From NCBI GenBank assembly GCA_964016985.1, contig OZ024830.1, positions 63,256,550-63,320,549 of the forward strand: 64,000 nt of DNA, read 5' to 3'. The stretch comes from Anodontia alba. Lineage: Eukaryota > Mollusca > Bivalvia > Lucinida > Lucinidae. Positions 23,482 through 35,868 of this stretch are shown here, piece by piece (position 1 is the first letter of the stretch; each line of letters starts with the position of its first letter). A program made the position numbers and the translations under genes. The notes under the pieces are model-generated. The model ran no database searches, was not told the DNA's origin, and saw only the letters and a program-made list of their open reading frames with translations.

Positions 23482-25320
23482 GAAGAGAGGGCCAAGATGG
23501 CCCTGTATCACTCACCCGATTACCAGACAAGTTTCAAGTCAATTGGCCTTTCGGTTCAAGAGAAAGAATTCAATATAGACTTTCCAGATGGCAGCCATCT
23601 AGGATTTCCAATCAGAATGAATTTAGCTACTCTTGATCAACAAGGCACCGCAATACTTACAATGAAGTAGTCAATTGGCCTTTTGGTTCAGAATAAAAGT
23701 TCAAAATAGATTTTCAACATGGCTGTTAGGGCGACCATCTTGGATTTCCCATCAGAATGATTTTAGCTATTTTTGATCTACAAGTTACCCTGATACTTCC
23801 AAACAAGTTTAGAGTCAAATGGCCTTTCTGTTTAGAAGTAGTTCAAAATAGATTTTCAAGATGGTGGCCATATTGGAATTCAGATCAGAACAAATTTAGC
23901 AATTTTTGATCTACAAGTAACCAAGATACTTCCTTATAACAAGTTTTGAGTAAATTGGCGGCCATGGTGGCCATCTTGGATTTGCTATCGGAACAATTTT
24001 GGCTATTTTTGATTTAATAGTCATCCTGATGCTTCCTACCAAGTTTCGAGTCAATTGGTCTTTCAGTTCAGGAGAAGAAGCGCAAAATAGATTTCCAAGA
24101 TAGTGCCATGGTGGCCATCTTGGATTTCTGATCTAAATGATTTTAGCTATTTTTTTATCTTCTACAAGACACCCTGATGCTTCCTACCAAGTTTCAAGTC
24201 AATTGGCCTTTCAGTTCACGAGAAGCAGCAAAAAACAGATTTTCAAGATGGCAGCCATCTTGGATTTCAGATCAGATTGCTTTTAGCTATGATTGATCAA
24301 CAAATCACCCTGATGCTTCCTACCAAGTTTCAAGGCAATTGGCCTTTCGTTTCAAAAGAAGAAGCTGAAAATAGATTTTCACGATGGCAGCCATCGCTGC
24401 CCTCTTGGATTTCCCATCTGAACAATTTAAGCTACTTTTGATCTACAAGATCCCCTGATGCTTCCTAACAAGTTTCAAGTAAATTGGCCTTTCAGTTCAG
24501 AAGCGAAAAAATATAGATTTTCAAGACAGAAGCCAAGGCGGCCAGCTATTTTTGATCTACAAGTCCTTCCTATGAGGTACTAAGTTTTGGTTCAGGAGAA
24601 AAAGTGAAAAATAGATTTTCATGATAGCAGCCATGGAGGCCATCTTGGATTTCCAATTGGAACAACTTTAGCTATTTTTTCTATCTACAAATCATACTGA
24701 TGCTTCCTACCAAGTTTCGAGTCACTTGGCTTTTTGGTTCAGCAGAAGAAGCGAAAAATAGATTTCAAGTGGCCGCCACAATGGCCATATTGGATTTCTG
24801 ACTGGAATGTTTTTAGTTATTTTTGACCTGCAAGTAGCCCCTATGCTTCCTGCCAATTTTCAAGTCAATTGGCCTTTCAGTTCAGGAGAAGTGAAAAACA
24901 GATTTTCAAGATGTGGACCATGGTGGCCATCTTGGATTTCCAATCAGAACAATTTTAGCTATTTTTTATCTACAAGTCATCTCGATGTTTCCTAACAAGT
25001 TTCAAGTCAATTGGCCTGTCCGACTGGAGACCAGGAGGTCGCGGGTTCAATCCCCGCCGAGGTCAGCAACATTCTTTCGTGGAGATTGATCATGAAATAT
25101 TTTCTACGGTCATTCTCTCCCTTCCGCTGATTCAAGAAGGGCAGTTGTCAGTTTCTGGCAAAAGAATGTGCACAATACTGGTTAACTGCTTAGAGGACTA
25201 AGCCTGCCCAGTAAACATGTGGTTAGGTAAACTGACCGCGCTCGACATGACCCCATTGGGTTGACAGGGCCGTAAAACCTCAACACAAACAATTGGCCTC
25301 TCAGTTCAGGAGAAGAAGAA
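23482..25320 (+). mobile_element. Pearl/HINE-like element, family F copy 1 (A-related units), 3'-truncated
   Basis: The head is GAGAGGGCCAAGATGGCCCT with 'ctcaccc'. The diverged units keep A-type phrases ('caagtttcaagtcaattgg', 'cctttcggttca', 'agattttcaagatgg', 'ggccatcttggatttc') at about 140-145 bp spacing. There is no microsatellite or 3' hairpin; it runs into the next element near 25320. A SINE interrupts the last unit. Confidence 0.75.
25018..25289 (+). mobile_element. tRNA-type SINE, slightly 5'-truncated, 10 bp target-site duplication
   Basis: CAATTGGCCT flanks it at 25008-25017 and 25290-25299, within an F unit. It keeps the B box (ggttcaatcc) but has lost the A box. The body includes 'cattctctcccttccgctga' and the tail 'aaaacctcaacacaaa'. 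Same family as 3271, 47612 and 49751. Confidence 0.92.
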
Positions 25321-26180
25321 AACAAGACCTGTCGTCAGACAGGAGAGCTCGCCTGAATTTGCTTGTCAAACAAATAAAATAAGACATAAATAAGTCTAGT
25401 GTGTCTGATCACACATCCCTCTATAAATTTTAATGCAAATCTATATGTGTTACATGGAAAACTGACCTAGATATATTTTGAGGCTGATCATCGCATCACA
25501 TGGAACAAATGTTCCTGCTATGAAATCTTCCATTAAATAGTCCTCCAGTTAATAGGCAAAATCACTGAACAATGAAATATCGGTCACACTGACCTAGATA
25601 TTTTTTTAATGTCATTCAACAGGTTACATGGAAGTTAAAATCTAGAATGACATTTTTCCATCCAATAGTCTTCATGTTCTTAGGCAAAATCATTGAACCA
25701 TGAAATATCAGTCATACTAGCCTAGATATATTTTGAGGTCAATCTTCCGGTTACATGAAACTTATAATCCAGACATGACATTTCTCCATCAAATAATCTT
25801 CTAGTTATCAGGCAAAATCTGTGAACCATGAAATATAGGACACATTGACATAGATACATTATGAGGTTACTCTTCGTGTCAAATGAAACTAATATCCAAG
25901 GTATGACATTTCTCCATCAATTAGTCTTTGAGCTACAAGAAAAAAATCACTGGACTATGAAATATAGGTCACACTGGCATACATTTTGAGGTCACGATTT
26001 GTGTCCCGTGAAACTACTATCCAAGGTATGACATTTCTCTATCAAATAGTCTTTGAGATATAAGGTAAAATCACTGGACTGTGGAATGTAGATCACAATG
26101 ACCTACATATATTTTTCGGAGAATGTTTTTCGTCAAAATTCATATAAATTGTCCCCGAAGCCCAGATTGACAGCAAAAAC
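25321..26180 (+). mobile_element. Pearl/HINE-like element, family I, ~127 bp units, 3'-truncated
   Basis: The head AACAAGACCTGTCGTCAGAC with 'aggagagctcgcctga' has the usual layout but a different hairpin (CTGTC/GACAG). Six units with 'cctagatatattttgaggtc' and 'atgacatttctccatcaa' occur at 126-128 bp spacing from 25466 to 26101. No 3' terminus is visible. Confidence 0.65.
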
Positions 26181-27614
26181 ATTCTTTGAATGTTCTCTAG
26201 AATTAGACCAGATCGCAGAACAGCACTTACACCGCCAGAAAGAGCTTGACTTTCCGCGTTCTCTGTGCTTTATTTGAACAAATTCCATTTGGTATGAATA
26301 GAGATATTCTAAAAAAGCCTACCTTGTGCGGGGCTAAAACTAGTAACAAACTCTGTGTACCTAGTCATTTGGTCACGTGGATTCCCCACACTGTATTACC
26401 TAAGATGTGTTTACAATGCTAGGGTAACAGAAATGCACTAAACACTTTACAAGAGGTGTCCTGGATTTTGAACCCTAGCCCACCCCAGGGCAAGAACCCA
26501 GGGGTTGATACCTATGGACACTTAGATGACCATTTCAGGCACCCATGTTCCCAATATGAATGCTTGTTGACAAATGACTACTAAGATACAAGCATATGAA
26601 AAGCTTGAACACAGCAATAAAGCATTTTACAAAGGTGTTCTCAATTTTGACCCCTAGCCCCACCCCAGGGCACGGTCTGTTTTTATGAAATCTCAGACGA
26701 CCCTCCCAAGCACCCATGTTCTAAATATGAATGGTCTGTGGTAAGTGACTGTTGAGATATAAGCATCTGAAAAACTTTAGCACAATGTGATGGGAACGCA
26801 AACGGGCACCGGTACAGGAAGACTGGTGTACCGGTTTACCTTGCACCCTCTGAGCAGCTTGCCCACTCCCCTGGGGGGTGAAGATAACACGGGTATCTTG
26901 CCCCCCATCCTGGGCAGCTTTCCCCCAGGGAGTGAAGCTGCCTCTGGGCAGCTTTCCCCCTGGGGGTGAAAATACCCTGGCCTGGGCAGCTTGCCCCCCA
27001 TCCCCAGAAAACCTGACAGAAATTAATGCAGAAAGATTTTTTTTTTTAAATAAAAATCTTTATAATAGAAACATGGGAAAACTGATTTTTATGTGCATAT
27101 GCATCTTTTACCTGATAGGAGGAAATTGAGGGCCAGAATATACAGAGACAATTTATCACTAAATAGACTTTCCTATTAAGCAATCATTTGAATATTCATA
27201 ATATTGACCATTACCTTTTTTTCTATAACCCCCAGAAAACCTGACAGAACTTTATTCAGAAAGATTTTATTCTTTTTAAATAAAAATCTTTATGATAGAA
27301 ACATGGGAAAACTAATTTTTTATGTGCATATGCATCTTTTACCTGATAGGAGGAAATTGAGGGCCAGAATATAGTGTCCTTAGAAGCTAGCAACTATGCC
27401 AGAAAACCTGGCAGGCTCAATTCCAAAAGATAGTTTATGACTTAACAGACTTTCCTATTGAACAGTCATTTGAATATTCAAAATATCGACCATAAACGTT
27501 TTTTTTCTGAACAGGAAGGGGTGGGGGGCAAGATACCAGGACCTGGGCAGCTTGCCCCCAGTCTCAAGAAAACCTGACACAACTTAATTCATTAAGTTTT
27601 TTCTTCTCTAAAAT
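26181..27614. repeat. Unassigned DNA with three short direct-repeat blocks
   Basis: A ~184 bp unit is repeated at about 26448 and 26630 ('ccctagccccaccccagggc'). A GC-rich block at 26835-27005 repeats 'gggcagctttccccc'-like phrases. A ~228 bp unit beginning 'cccagaaaacctgacag' occurs at about 27002 and 27230 with a decayed third start at 27563. Frames on both strands of the GC-rich block are low-complexity artefacts. Confidence 0.7.
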
Positions 27615-28617
27615 AACAAGAGCTTGTGTTTGTAAAATACTACGCCCCCAACACTGCCTGACTCTAACAGTGTTCGACTCCAATACTGCTTGCCCATGAC
27701 AATAATAACAGTACAAATATACGACATTTAAGTGTTATTTTATTAAAAGGGAAATAACTCTAAAATGTGAGATAATTCGGATAAGAAAAAAATATGGTCA
27801 CTTATTTTTTCATGAGGAATCCATCTATGAAATTTCAAAACATTAGCATACATGGTTATATACTTATGCTATGCACATGAAAGCAACAAATGGCCGAAAA
27901 TTGCAAAGGGCCATAACTCCAACAAAATTTCATTAAACTGGCTGAACATTTAATCAGGTGATCTCCTCCTCAGTCCCAATCAGTATGCCAAATATCAAGA
28001 CTCTAGCTCAAATACTTTTTGAGATACCTTGCTAACGAGATTTCAATGTTATTTTATTAAAAGGGCAACAACTCTAAAATGCGAGATAATTCGGATAAGA
28101 AAAAAAATATAAATCACCTATTTTTTCATGAGGGAATCCATATATGAAATTTCAAAACATTAGCATACATGGTTCTAAAGTTATGCTATGCACATGAAAG
28201 CAACAAATGGCCAAAAATTGCAAAGGGCCATAACTCCAACAAAATTTCATTACATTAGTTGAAAATTTAATCAGGTGATCTCCTCAGTCCCAAACAGTAT
28301 ACTAAATATCAGGACTATCTCAAATACTTTTTGAGATATCTTGTTAATGAGATTTCAATGTTATTTTATTAAAAGGGCAATAACTCTAAAATGGGAGATA
28401 ATTCGGATAAGAAAAACAATACGGGTCATCTATTTTTTTCATGAGGAATCCATATAAATGTATGAATTTTCAAAACATTAGCATACATGGTTCTAAACTT
28501 ATGCTATGAAATTGCAAAGGGCCATAACTCCAACAAAATTTCATTAAACTGGCTGAAAATTTAATTAGGTGATCTCCTCCTCAGACCCAATCAGTATACT
28601 TAATATCAAGGCATACC
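27615..28617 (+). mobile_element. Pearl/HINE-like element, family H copy 0, 3'-truncated
   Basis: It starts 'acaagagcttgtgtttgtaa' then 'tacgcccccaacactgcctg', as in H1 and H2. About three ~310 bp units follow ('gggaaataactctaaaatg', 'tttttcatgaggaatccat', 'tgcaaagggccataactcc'). It ends in mid-unit near 28617. Confidence 0.7.
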
Positions 28618-29631
28618 ACATGATTATTTTTAAGAGCAAGTGACTGAGATCCACTGTATAACATCACAAGTGATGTACAATCGCAACTGTCTGTTCACTT
28701 CTGCTCCTCCGCTCTGATATTTGCTTCAAAATATATTATTGCATAAAAAGCAGTGTCGCATGTTATTAACAGCCGTGCATTAACTGGCAAAAAGCCGTGT
28801 ATTAACAAGGCAATTCACGCGCTGTTAATGCACAGCTATGCAACTTCAGTATGATCGTACCGGGGCCAGAGATTTGCTGCCATTACGAGATGTGTACTGC
28901 CTGGCCCTAGAACGAGCAGTCCCTGGAAATTACGTTCGCGAGACATCTGTGAAAAGGCGAAACCAAATAGTGCAAGAAATAACGCGAAATGTAGCAAATG
29001 TTTTCAATTTTTATGCAATAATAGCGATCGAACATGTTTTTTCAATGCATTAACATTGGCCAGGTCCCTTGGGAGGTGTTGAAAACCCCAGCCTTCGGCC
29101 TCGGTTTTCAACACCTCCCACGGGACCTGGCCAATGTTAATGCATGAAAAACATGTTTGATCCCTATATAATTGGTATCATTAGAGGCAACTCTAATGAG
29201 TACCCTCTTAACCCGTATTGAGTGCAAATAACAAAACATATCTTCTCAGGCAACAAAATTTGCCATGTTACCATCACACTAACCCAGCGACTTGAAACAA
29301 TAATACAAGCTCACACATAAACTTACAAAATACCTGTGAAGTCTGGTCATATTGTTTTACTAGTCTTAGCATACAATACAGAATACTGTGTTGATTAGTT
29401 CACTTGATGCCTTTTAGATAGAACTGTTTTCAGAAGAAACCTAGTGGGCGGAAAGCAAACAGGTCACAAAAGTAAACAATGGCATATAATCTACCAGGTG
29501 TGTCAAGTCCCCTAAAAATGCCATTCAAAACTGCAGAAGACAACATTCTGTTTGTTTTTATTTTTCTAAGAGAAATTGGTCTGTGTAGAATATTTCAAAA
29601 TTTTGTTTCCTGCTGCTGTGATTGGCTTTAA
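28618..29631. other. Unassigned stretch around a long foldback
   Basis: No recognised gene. A 71-codon plus frame (28838-29053) runs into the foldback arm at 29026-29162 and has no known domain. The part at 28750-28850 holds repeated 'gcattaac' and 'ttaacagc' phrases. Confidence 0.5.
29026..29162. repeat. Foldback hairpin, ~65 bp arms
   Basis: The left arm (with 'gcattaacattggccaggtc') pairs with the right arm (with 'gacctggccaatgttaatgc'). The tip is 'agccttcggcct'. Only a few mismatches separate arms of about 65 bp, so the hairpin is young or maintained. Confidence 0.9.
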
Positions 29632-29846
29632 CCCTTAAAGCGCCATACAAACAACTTGTAGCAGACATTTTGAATTTTTTATTTATAATTATTTCTTTTT
29701 AAGAGAAAATAAGTCTTGATATTTCATGTGAATCATCTGCTTGGCAGATTACTCACATGAAATGTCAAGACTTCATTCTCAGAAAAAAAAAAAAAAAAGT
29801 AAAATGGTTTTCTGCTGCAGTTGTGAATGGCGCTTTGGGTCAAGGG
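29632..29846. mobile_element. TTAA-flanked palindromic mini-element, 215 bp
   Basis: TTAA at 29628-29631 and 29847-29850. The left end is CCCTTAAAGCGCCA and the right end a decayed TGGCGCTTTGGGTCAAGGG. The centre is a hairpin (tgatatttcatgtgaatcatctgc / gcagattactcacatgaaatgtca region). Piggybac-type duplication; no protein. Confidence 0.85.
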
Positions 29847-29849
29847 TTA

Positions 29850-30130
29850 ATAATGAAGGCCATGTAGTCTGGTTGCCAAATGCAGATTTTGGCGGTAACC
29901 CAAAAAAACAGTCTGCACAAAATGTTTTTGCAGAAATATAATCTCCAATATGTCCTCTCACTGAAACTTAATGATGCCACCCTGGCATCTTTTGGGAAAC
30001 TGAAATATTCAAGATGGCGGAAAAGATGGCCGCCAAGGCTTAAAACCTCCATATCTTCTTAAGTATGAGGGCTACACATATAATTTTTGTATCTAAATAT
30101 AGGTTTTTTAGGTCAAGAAATCGATTGAGA
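29850..30130. repeat. Left member of a diverged inverted-repeat pair (mate 36180-36440)
   Basis: It contains 'gatgccaccctggcatc', 'aagatggcggaaaagatgg' and 'ctccatatcttctta', all present in the same order in the reverse complement of 36180-36440, at roughly 70-75% identity by eye. The pair brackets the pseudogene at 30375-33962 and element H1. It could be terminal repeats of a large transposon or two unrelated copies of a dispersed repeat. DNA from 30131 to 30374 is unassigned. Confidence 0.6.
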
Positions 30131-30374
30131 GTGTCAAAATCAGCATTAAGACACATCTTATATCCACATTGGCCAATAAGATGTCATAGTCTGCAAATTT
30201 TTGCTGCATCGAATGACCAAGATATTTCTTCGTGATAACAAAATATAGATTTTATTATAATAAAACCGTAATTATATAGCAAGAAGTCTATAAACATAAA
30301 TTTAAAGTTGCAAAACTTCATTTTTGCGATGATAGTATTATTAAAGATTATGACCTGGCTCACTTGTTGGCTGT

Positions 30375-33300
30375 TTATTCAACATTTTCATTATCACTGT
30401 CACTGAGTACCTCCCCATCACTAAGCTCTGCAGCACCTTTTGTCAATGAATTTTGGCAATTGCTTGTCAGAAAGCAGTTGCAGAAAATTGTACAAGCTAA
30501 TTGAGATGCTCAACAGCCACATCAAGGCTCATCGGAGGCACACCCACACCACATCATCTGGAGTACGATTGGAGGTGCTAGCAGTTTATCTGCAGAAATA
30601 GTCACAGGTGCAAGGATTTTGGAATTGGTATCTTTAATCCAGCTGAAGTTTGTTGAATCAAGATCAGGTGGATCAGAATCCATAGCACTTTTCCATATAC
30701 ATGTCTGAAGATGGGCCCTTTTGACATTTTCAGAGAATGACTCAAATGAGAATGGTGGCAAAGACTGTAGCTCAGGAGTCTGCCTGATGTTCTTTTTTGC
30801 CATCTTTGTCAACCAAACATCAAATCACACATTACACATGTTGGTACTCCTTTTTCCATAACAAACAGCAACAAATGAAGATGCTTCGGCGATTACTTCC
30901 AGCAATGCAGCATTTGGTTCACCAAGTTGTTCAAGTTTATGCCCTTTCTGTAGGTGTTTGATAATTGTTGCCTTACCGAGGCCACTTAATCTGGCTACAG
31001 TATCTCAGCCAGAGAGGGCATGCGTGGCTAAAAGTTGGGGAATTACTGCTGCATGCTGTTGCTGCTATGTCTATTACTGTTCGCTCGGCAGCACTAGTTC
31101 CTTCCATAAGAAGACGGGATGCTCAAAGCTTTGTTTTTGACCTACTCACATATCATGTCAATCAGCTGAGCTTTGTTTTTTGTAAGGGTAAGTACCAGCT
31201 GTTGCAAAGGTAATGGTGTACTTAATTTCAGTTTGTCTGCAGTACCAGATTTCTGGCTCATTCGGCTTTTTCTCGTGCCACTCTTGATGCTATACTCATA
31301 GTATCTGTCAGACACACATCACACCTGTTCAGTCGTCGAGACACATAATGCCAGAAACTGTCTACATAATCCTATATTGTTGCATTAGAAGGCCAGAGTA
31401 AGCACCCAAGAATTGCACAGCCATCAATGATTAATTTGGCTTTACTGAAGCTTGTGTTGACTGTGTTACTTGCAATTTGTTTTTAAGAACTGATTTTGAA
31501 GTTGATATTCTCATAATGCCATTATCATCAAACACTGATGTTGGAAGAGAAGCAAGCTCATAGTTGAACAAATCTTCTAAGTCAATAGGTCCAGTTGATA
31601 CCAATCCCATGACCCGTGAATAAATCAGTTGTGTGTCATAAACAGTGCCAGTTCCAAATTTAACGCCTTTTCTACTTACGGCCATAGTGGTCACATTTTT
31701 CGACAAAGCTCCATTAAAACCCTCTGGCCATGAGTTTTTATATGCATGCAGCTGTGTTCTCCCTATAATGACAGCATTATCGACATTTACCAAATCTGGA
31801 CCTATTCACCCCGACACAATATTAAGGAACCAGCTGTATGTTCTTCTGGCTTCAGGGGATCAATGCAGCTGTCAAGCTTCTCACGCAGATTGTGCCTGTC
31901 AACAGCATCAGAGTCAATTCTTGGAGCTGCTTCCTCTTTATGTGTAGTGACAGTAAGCAACTCGGTGCTGTCTCTCATATCATCAAAATCTTTCAAGTGG
32001 CGACTTTATGTATGTAGACTGAGAGCCCAGCGCTTTAAGGCAGAAGGATAAAGCGTTATTCCTACTAGTCCACCTGGACCATGTCCATATCGCATGAATG
32101 TCGTTTCTATGAACATGTCAGACCAGATGGCACTCCAAATACCAGCTTTGTGTCACATCACATGTTCACCATTTCTAAATCTGGATTGAACTTCTTTTGG
32201 AAGACTTTCCATGGACCGCAAATAATACAGGCCATATCATGCATAGTTGACATGCCCCGCAGGAAAAAAGTACGGCATCATCAAAGCAACGGCATGTAAA
32301 TGTAGGACCCACCCTGCTTCCCTTTCAGCACGCACAAATAACATCATAATCAAAACTGGTTTGATAAGACAATCAAGCCAAAGCTTGGCTGTCCTACTTT
32401 GAACCACCCTTCTCTCCAAGAGCTGCAGCAAATCATCAAATGTGTCTGCGTCTTGTAAGATGTCCCGCAATAGTTCTTCACACAGCATTCGCAATGCCCT
32501 AACATTCTGAGGAAAGTTTTTCCCAGTCAGCATGCGAGCTACCCCACCAAATGCAGCTTTCAATACCTCCTCTAGACCAGTTTTGCCATCAATACACCGA
32601 TACAACCAACAAAGCTCATTTACATGTGCATGCCTGCCAAATGAGGAAAGAAATTAGGAAACAACTCTGGGTGCACCCACAAGACATTGACCATCACACA
32701 ATATAATTGCTGATCTGCCGTGAATATTGTGAACGTCTGTCCACACATTACTGTTAGCCTCTGCGCTTCATACATGGCTGTCATCATGGTGTCTGGATCT
32801 GAGGGAACCATGTCAATAAGCGGAGTATACATAACAGTAGTTGCACGTTTACAGCTGTGACTGTTCTCTCGCAAGTTTTGTATTAAAACCACCATATTCA
32901 GGGGTTTTCGGTACACATGCTATGCTTTTAAGAAATCGGAAGTCTAAATCTTGTGCTCTTCTGCGAATAACAGATTGTTCTGCTAAAACTTTCAGAGACA
33001 ACACAGAACGTATGCTTTCACCTGTGGGCATACTTGGCTTTTTTTGGACCATGGTAATGCTTGATATCTAAATCGGAAGTGACCTGCTTTTTCATACCTT
33101 CTTTTCTGATACGTTTTATTGACACTTTGGTGTTCTGTGTGTGGTCTACAGTTTTGTTTTACTGGATCAGTAGCAATGCAAGGGCATGATTGTGTAAATC
33201 GTAGACCATTTTAAGAGGATATATTTGCATCAAAGTTATCTGCTACTGCCTGAATTAATCCATGTTCAGCATCTGTTATGGCTCTTAAATTGCTGTGCGT

Positions 33301-33962
33301 ATCTTGAGCAGCAGCAGTTGCGGCAGAGGCTTTAAATCGTAGAACTTCAGAATATGAACATGTAACTCCGAAGTCATGCATAGTTTCAATTTTGCTTTTC
33401 TCCCTTACATGAATCCCTAGTGCAATTTGCAGATGTGTAGGGCGATTTGAGACGGCGGTAACAATGTTTGCAATTAACAAGGCAGAAACAGAGTACTGGA
33501 GTTTCTCAGACAAACTTGATAGCAAGGAAAGTAAAGTAGGGCTTGCCTCCTCTGCTGCAGTTTTTTTTTTATCAATTCTTGTGTTGTAGACACTATTAAT
33601 GCCACTGGGCTCCTTACCACCAATCTGGATGGTGAGGATCGGGTATCAAAGCACAAGTTTCACCACAAAATAAACAATTTTCACGAAACTCAAACTGTTT
33701 TTATATCAGACCGTGTGCATTTCGTTGGTAGGGGCTCGTTAGAAGAGCTTGAAGACCCAGTCCTCTTCAAGTAGCGGTTTATATGATAAGAGGATGTGTA
33801 AGAAGATACGCAGTCTCTATAACAATATATTGTTAAATTTGTATTGTTGGTTAGATTCTTTTCAAGGTCTAAATGAATGTTATCCTTTCTACGCTTGCTG
33901 GATTCAATGATTTTTCTTATGCGATCAAAGCCAGCCATAGGTCTTTCCCCGATTCTCTGCAT
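30375..33962 (-). pseudogene. Decayed large transposon-type protein: zinc-finger, nuclease-like and C-terminal CXC-type Cys motif
   Basis: I recognise a multi-copy metazoan protein family, often seen in mollusc and cnidarian genomes. Order on the minus strand: ATG at 33962; a CLFCGETC zinc-finger stretch (about 33655, out of frame); GVTCSYSEVLRFKASAATAA and DNFDANISS (33525-33211, ended by a CAA-to-TAA change); EYGGFNTKLAREQ (about 32870); FTIFTADQQLYCVMVNVLWV (about 32700); EREAGWVLHLHAV...YFFPAGHVNYA (to 32237); NVDNAVIIGRTQ (31793); IIDGC and DSFWHYVSRRLN (31430-31320); and LPPFSFESFSENVKRAHLQT to CGCASDEP (30812-30522). Beyond that stop, in frame, ACTIFCNCFLTSNC completes a Cys-rich tail to 30375. 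At least six frameshifts or stops. The nuclease-like region and Cys-rich tail recall Academ-type transposases with an XPG-like domain; that is inference. Confidence 0.75.
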
Positions 33963-34228
33963 TCATATACTTCAGCTAGATAACACTCAGCCATATTAAC
34001 AGGAAATACTGTTTAAACCTATGCAAAGACTTTTTCACTTAAACTACGATGATATATGAAAGAAGTATACTGTGGCACGCTATGAGATTATGGCGCTTGT
34101 CAAGATGATGTCATAAGCGTATGCTTTTTAGACTCAGATAATTTGGTATGCTGTGTTTCTTACTTATTTTTGTTTTGTTTCTCAAAAACTGAATTGATAT
34201 CAACCTCAGTGAAACAGAAGAAAAGTAA

Positions 34229-35868
34229 ACTAGAGCTGGTGTTTGTAAAACACTATGCCCCCAACTGCCTGACTCTAACACTGCTTGACTCCAACACTGC
34301 TTGCCCATGATGGTAACAACAGTACAAATAGACGAGATTTCAATGTTATTTTATTAAACGGGAAATAACTCTAAAATGGGAGATAATAAAAATATGGGTC
34401 ACCTACTTTTTCATGAGGAATCCATATATGAAATTTCAAATTAGCATGCACAGTTCAAAACTTAAGCTATGCAACAAAAAGTGTGCAATGTAAAAATGCC
34501 CAAAATGACAAAGGGCCATAACTCAAGTAGTACTTTTCAGAAGTTAATCAGGTCATCTACTCATCACTACCAATTTATTCCTTAAATTTCAAGGCTCTAG
34601 CTTCAATAGTTTTTGAGATATTTTGCTGACAAGACTTCATCCATATTTTTTTCAAAGGGCCGTAACTCAGGTAAGGGGCATAATCCTCATAAGAAAAAAA
34701 AAATATGTGTCAGCTATTTTTTCATGAGAAATCTAAATATGAAATTTCAAAACCCTAGCATGCACAGTTCAAAATTTATGCTATGCATCAAAAAGTGTGC
34801 AATGTAAAAAATGCCCAAAATGACAAAGGGCCATAACTCAAGAAGTACTTTTCAGAATTTATTCAAAAGTTAATCAGGTCATCTATTCATCAATACCAAT
34901 CTATTCACCAGGTTTCAAGGCTCTAGCTTCAATAGCTTTTGAGATATTTTGCTGACAAGAATCCATCCATATTTTTTCAAAGGGCCATAACTCAGGTAAG
35001 GGGCATAATCCTGACAAGAAAAAAATACGGGTCAGCTATTTTTTCATGAGGAATCCATATATGAAATTTCAAAACCCTAGCACGCACAGTTCAAAACTTA
35101 TGCTATGCATCAAAAAGTGTGCAACATATAAATGCCCAGAGTTATAAAGGGCCATAACTCATGAAGTAATTTTCAGAATTTATTCAAAAGTTAATCAGGT
35201 CATCTACTCATCAATACCAATCTATTCACAAATTTCAAGGCTCTAGCTTCAATAGCTTTTGAGATATTTTGCTGACAAGAGTCCATCCATATTTTTTCAA
35301 AGGGCCATAATTCAGGAAAGGGGCATAAGGCTGATAAGAAAAAAAATATGGTCAGCTATTTTTTCATGAGGAATCCGTATATGAAATTTCAAAACCCTAG
35401 CATGCACAGTTCAAAACTTATGCTATGCATCAAAAAGTGTGCAATTGTAAAAATGCTCAAAGTTATAAAGGGCCATAACTCATGAAGTAATTTTCAGAAT
35501 TTATTCAAACGTTAATCAGGTCATCTACTCATCAATACCAATCTATTCACCAGGTTTCAAGACTCTAGCTTCAATAGCTTTAGAGATCTTTTGCTGACAA
35601 GATTTCATCTATATTTTTTCACATAAGCCATAACTCAGGAAAGGGGCATAATCCTGACGGGAAAAAAAATACGGGTCAGCTATTTTTTCATGAAGAATCC
35701 ATATATGAAATTTCAAAACCCTAGCATGCATGGTTCAGAAGTTATGCTATGCACCAAAAAGTGTAACGGACGGACACATGGACGGATGGACGGACGGACA
35801 GACGCACGCACGCACAAACGTCCCAGAAGCAATATGCCCCTCCAACTTCTTCGAAGTTTGGGGCATAA
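34229..35868 (+). mobile_element. Pearl/HINE-like element, family H copy 1
   Basis: The head 'actagagctggtgtttgtaa' and 'ctatgcccccaactgcctga' precedes five ~300 bp units ('aaagggccataactcaggta', 'gctattttttcatgaggaat', 'aatcaggtcatctactcatc', 'tcaaggctctagcttcaata'). Then come an ACGG/CGCA microsatellite (35764-35818) and a terminal hairpin CCAACTTcttcGAAGTTTGG within 'atgcccc...ggggcat'. Here both ends carry ATGCCCC-type sequence instead of CTCACC. No protein; frames over 35690-36049 are microsatellite artefacts. Confidence 0.8.

Noticed and set aside
26777..27129. Pro/Gly-rich frames on both strands in a GC-rich patch
   Set aside because: Low-complexity repeated 'gggcagcttgccccc' DNA is open in several frames at once.
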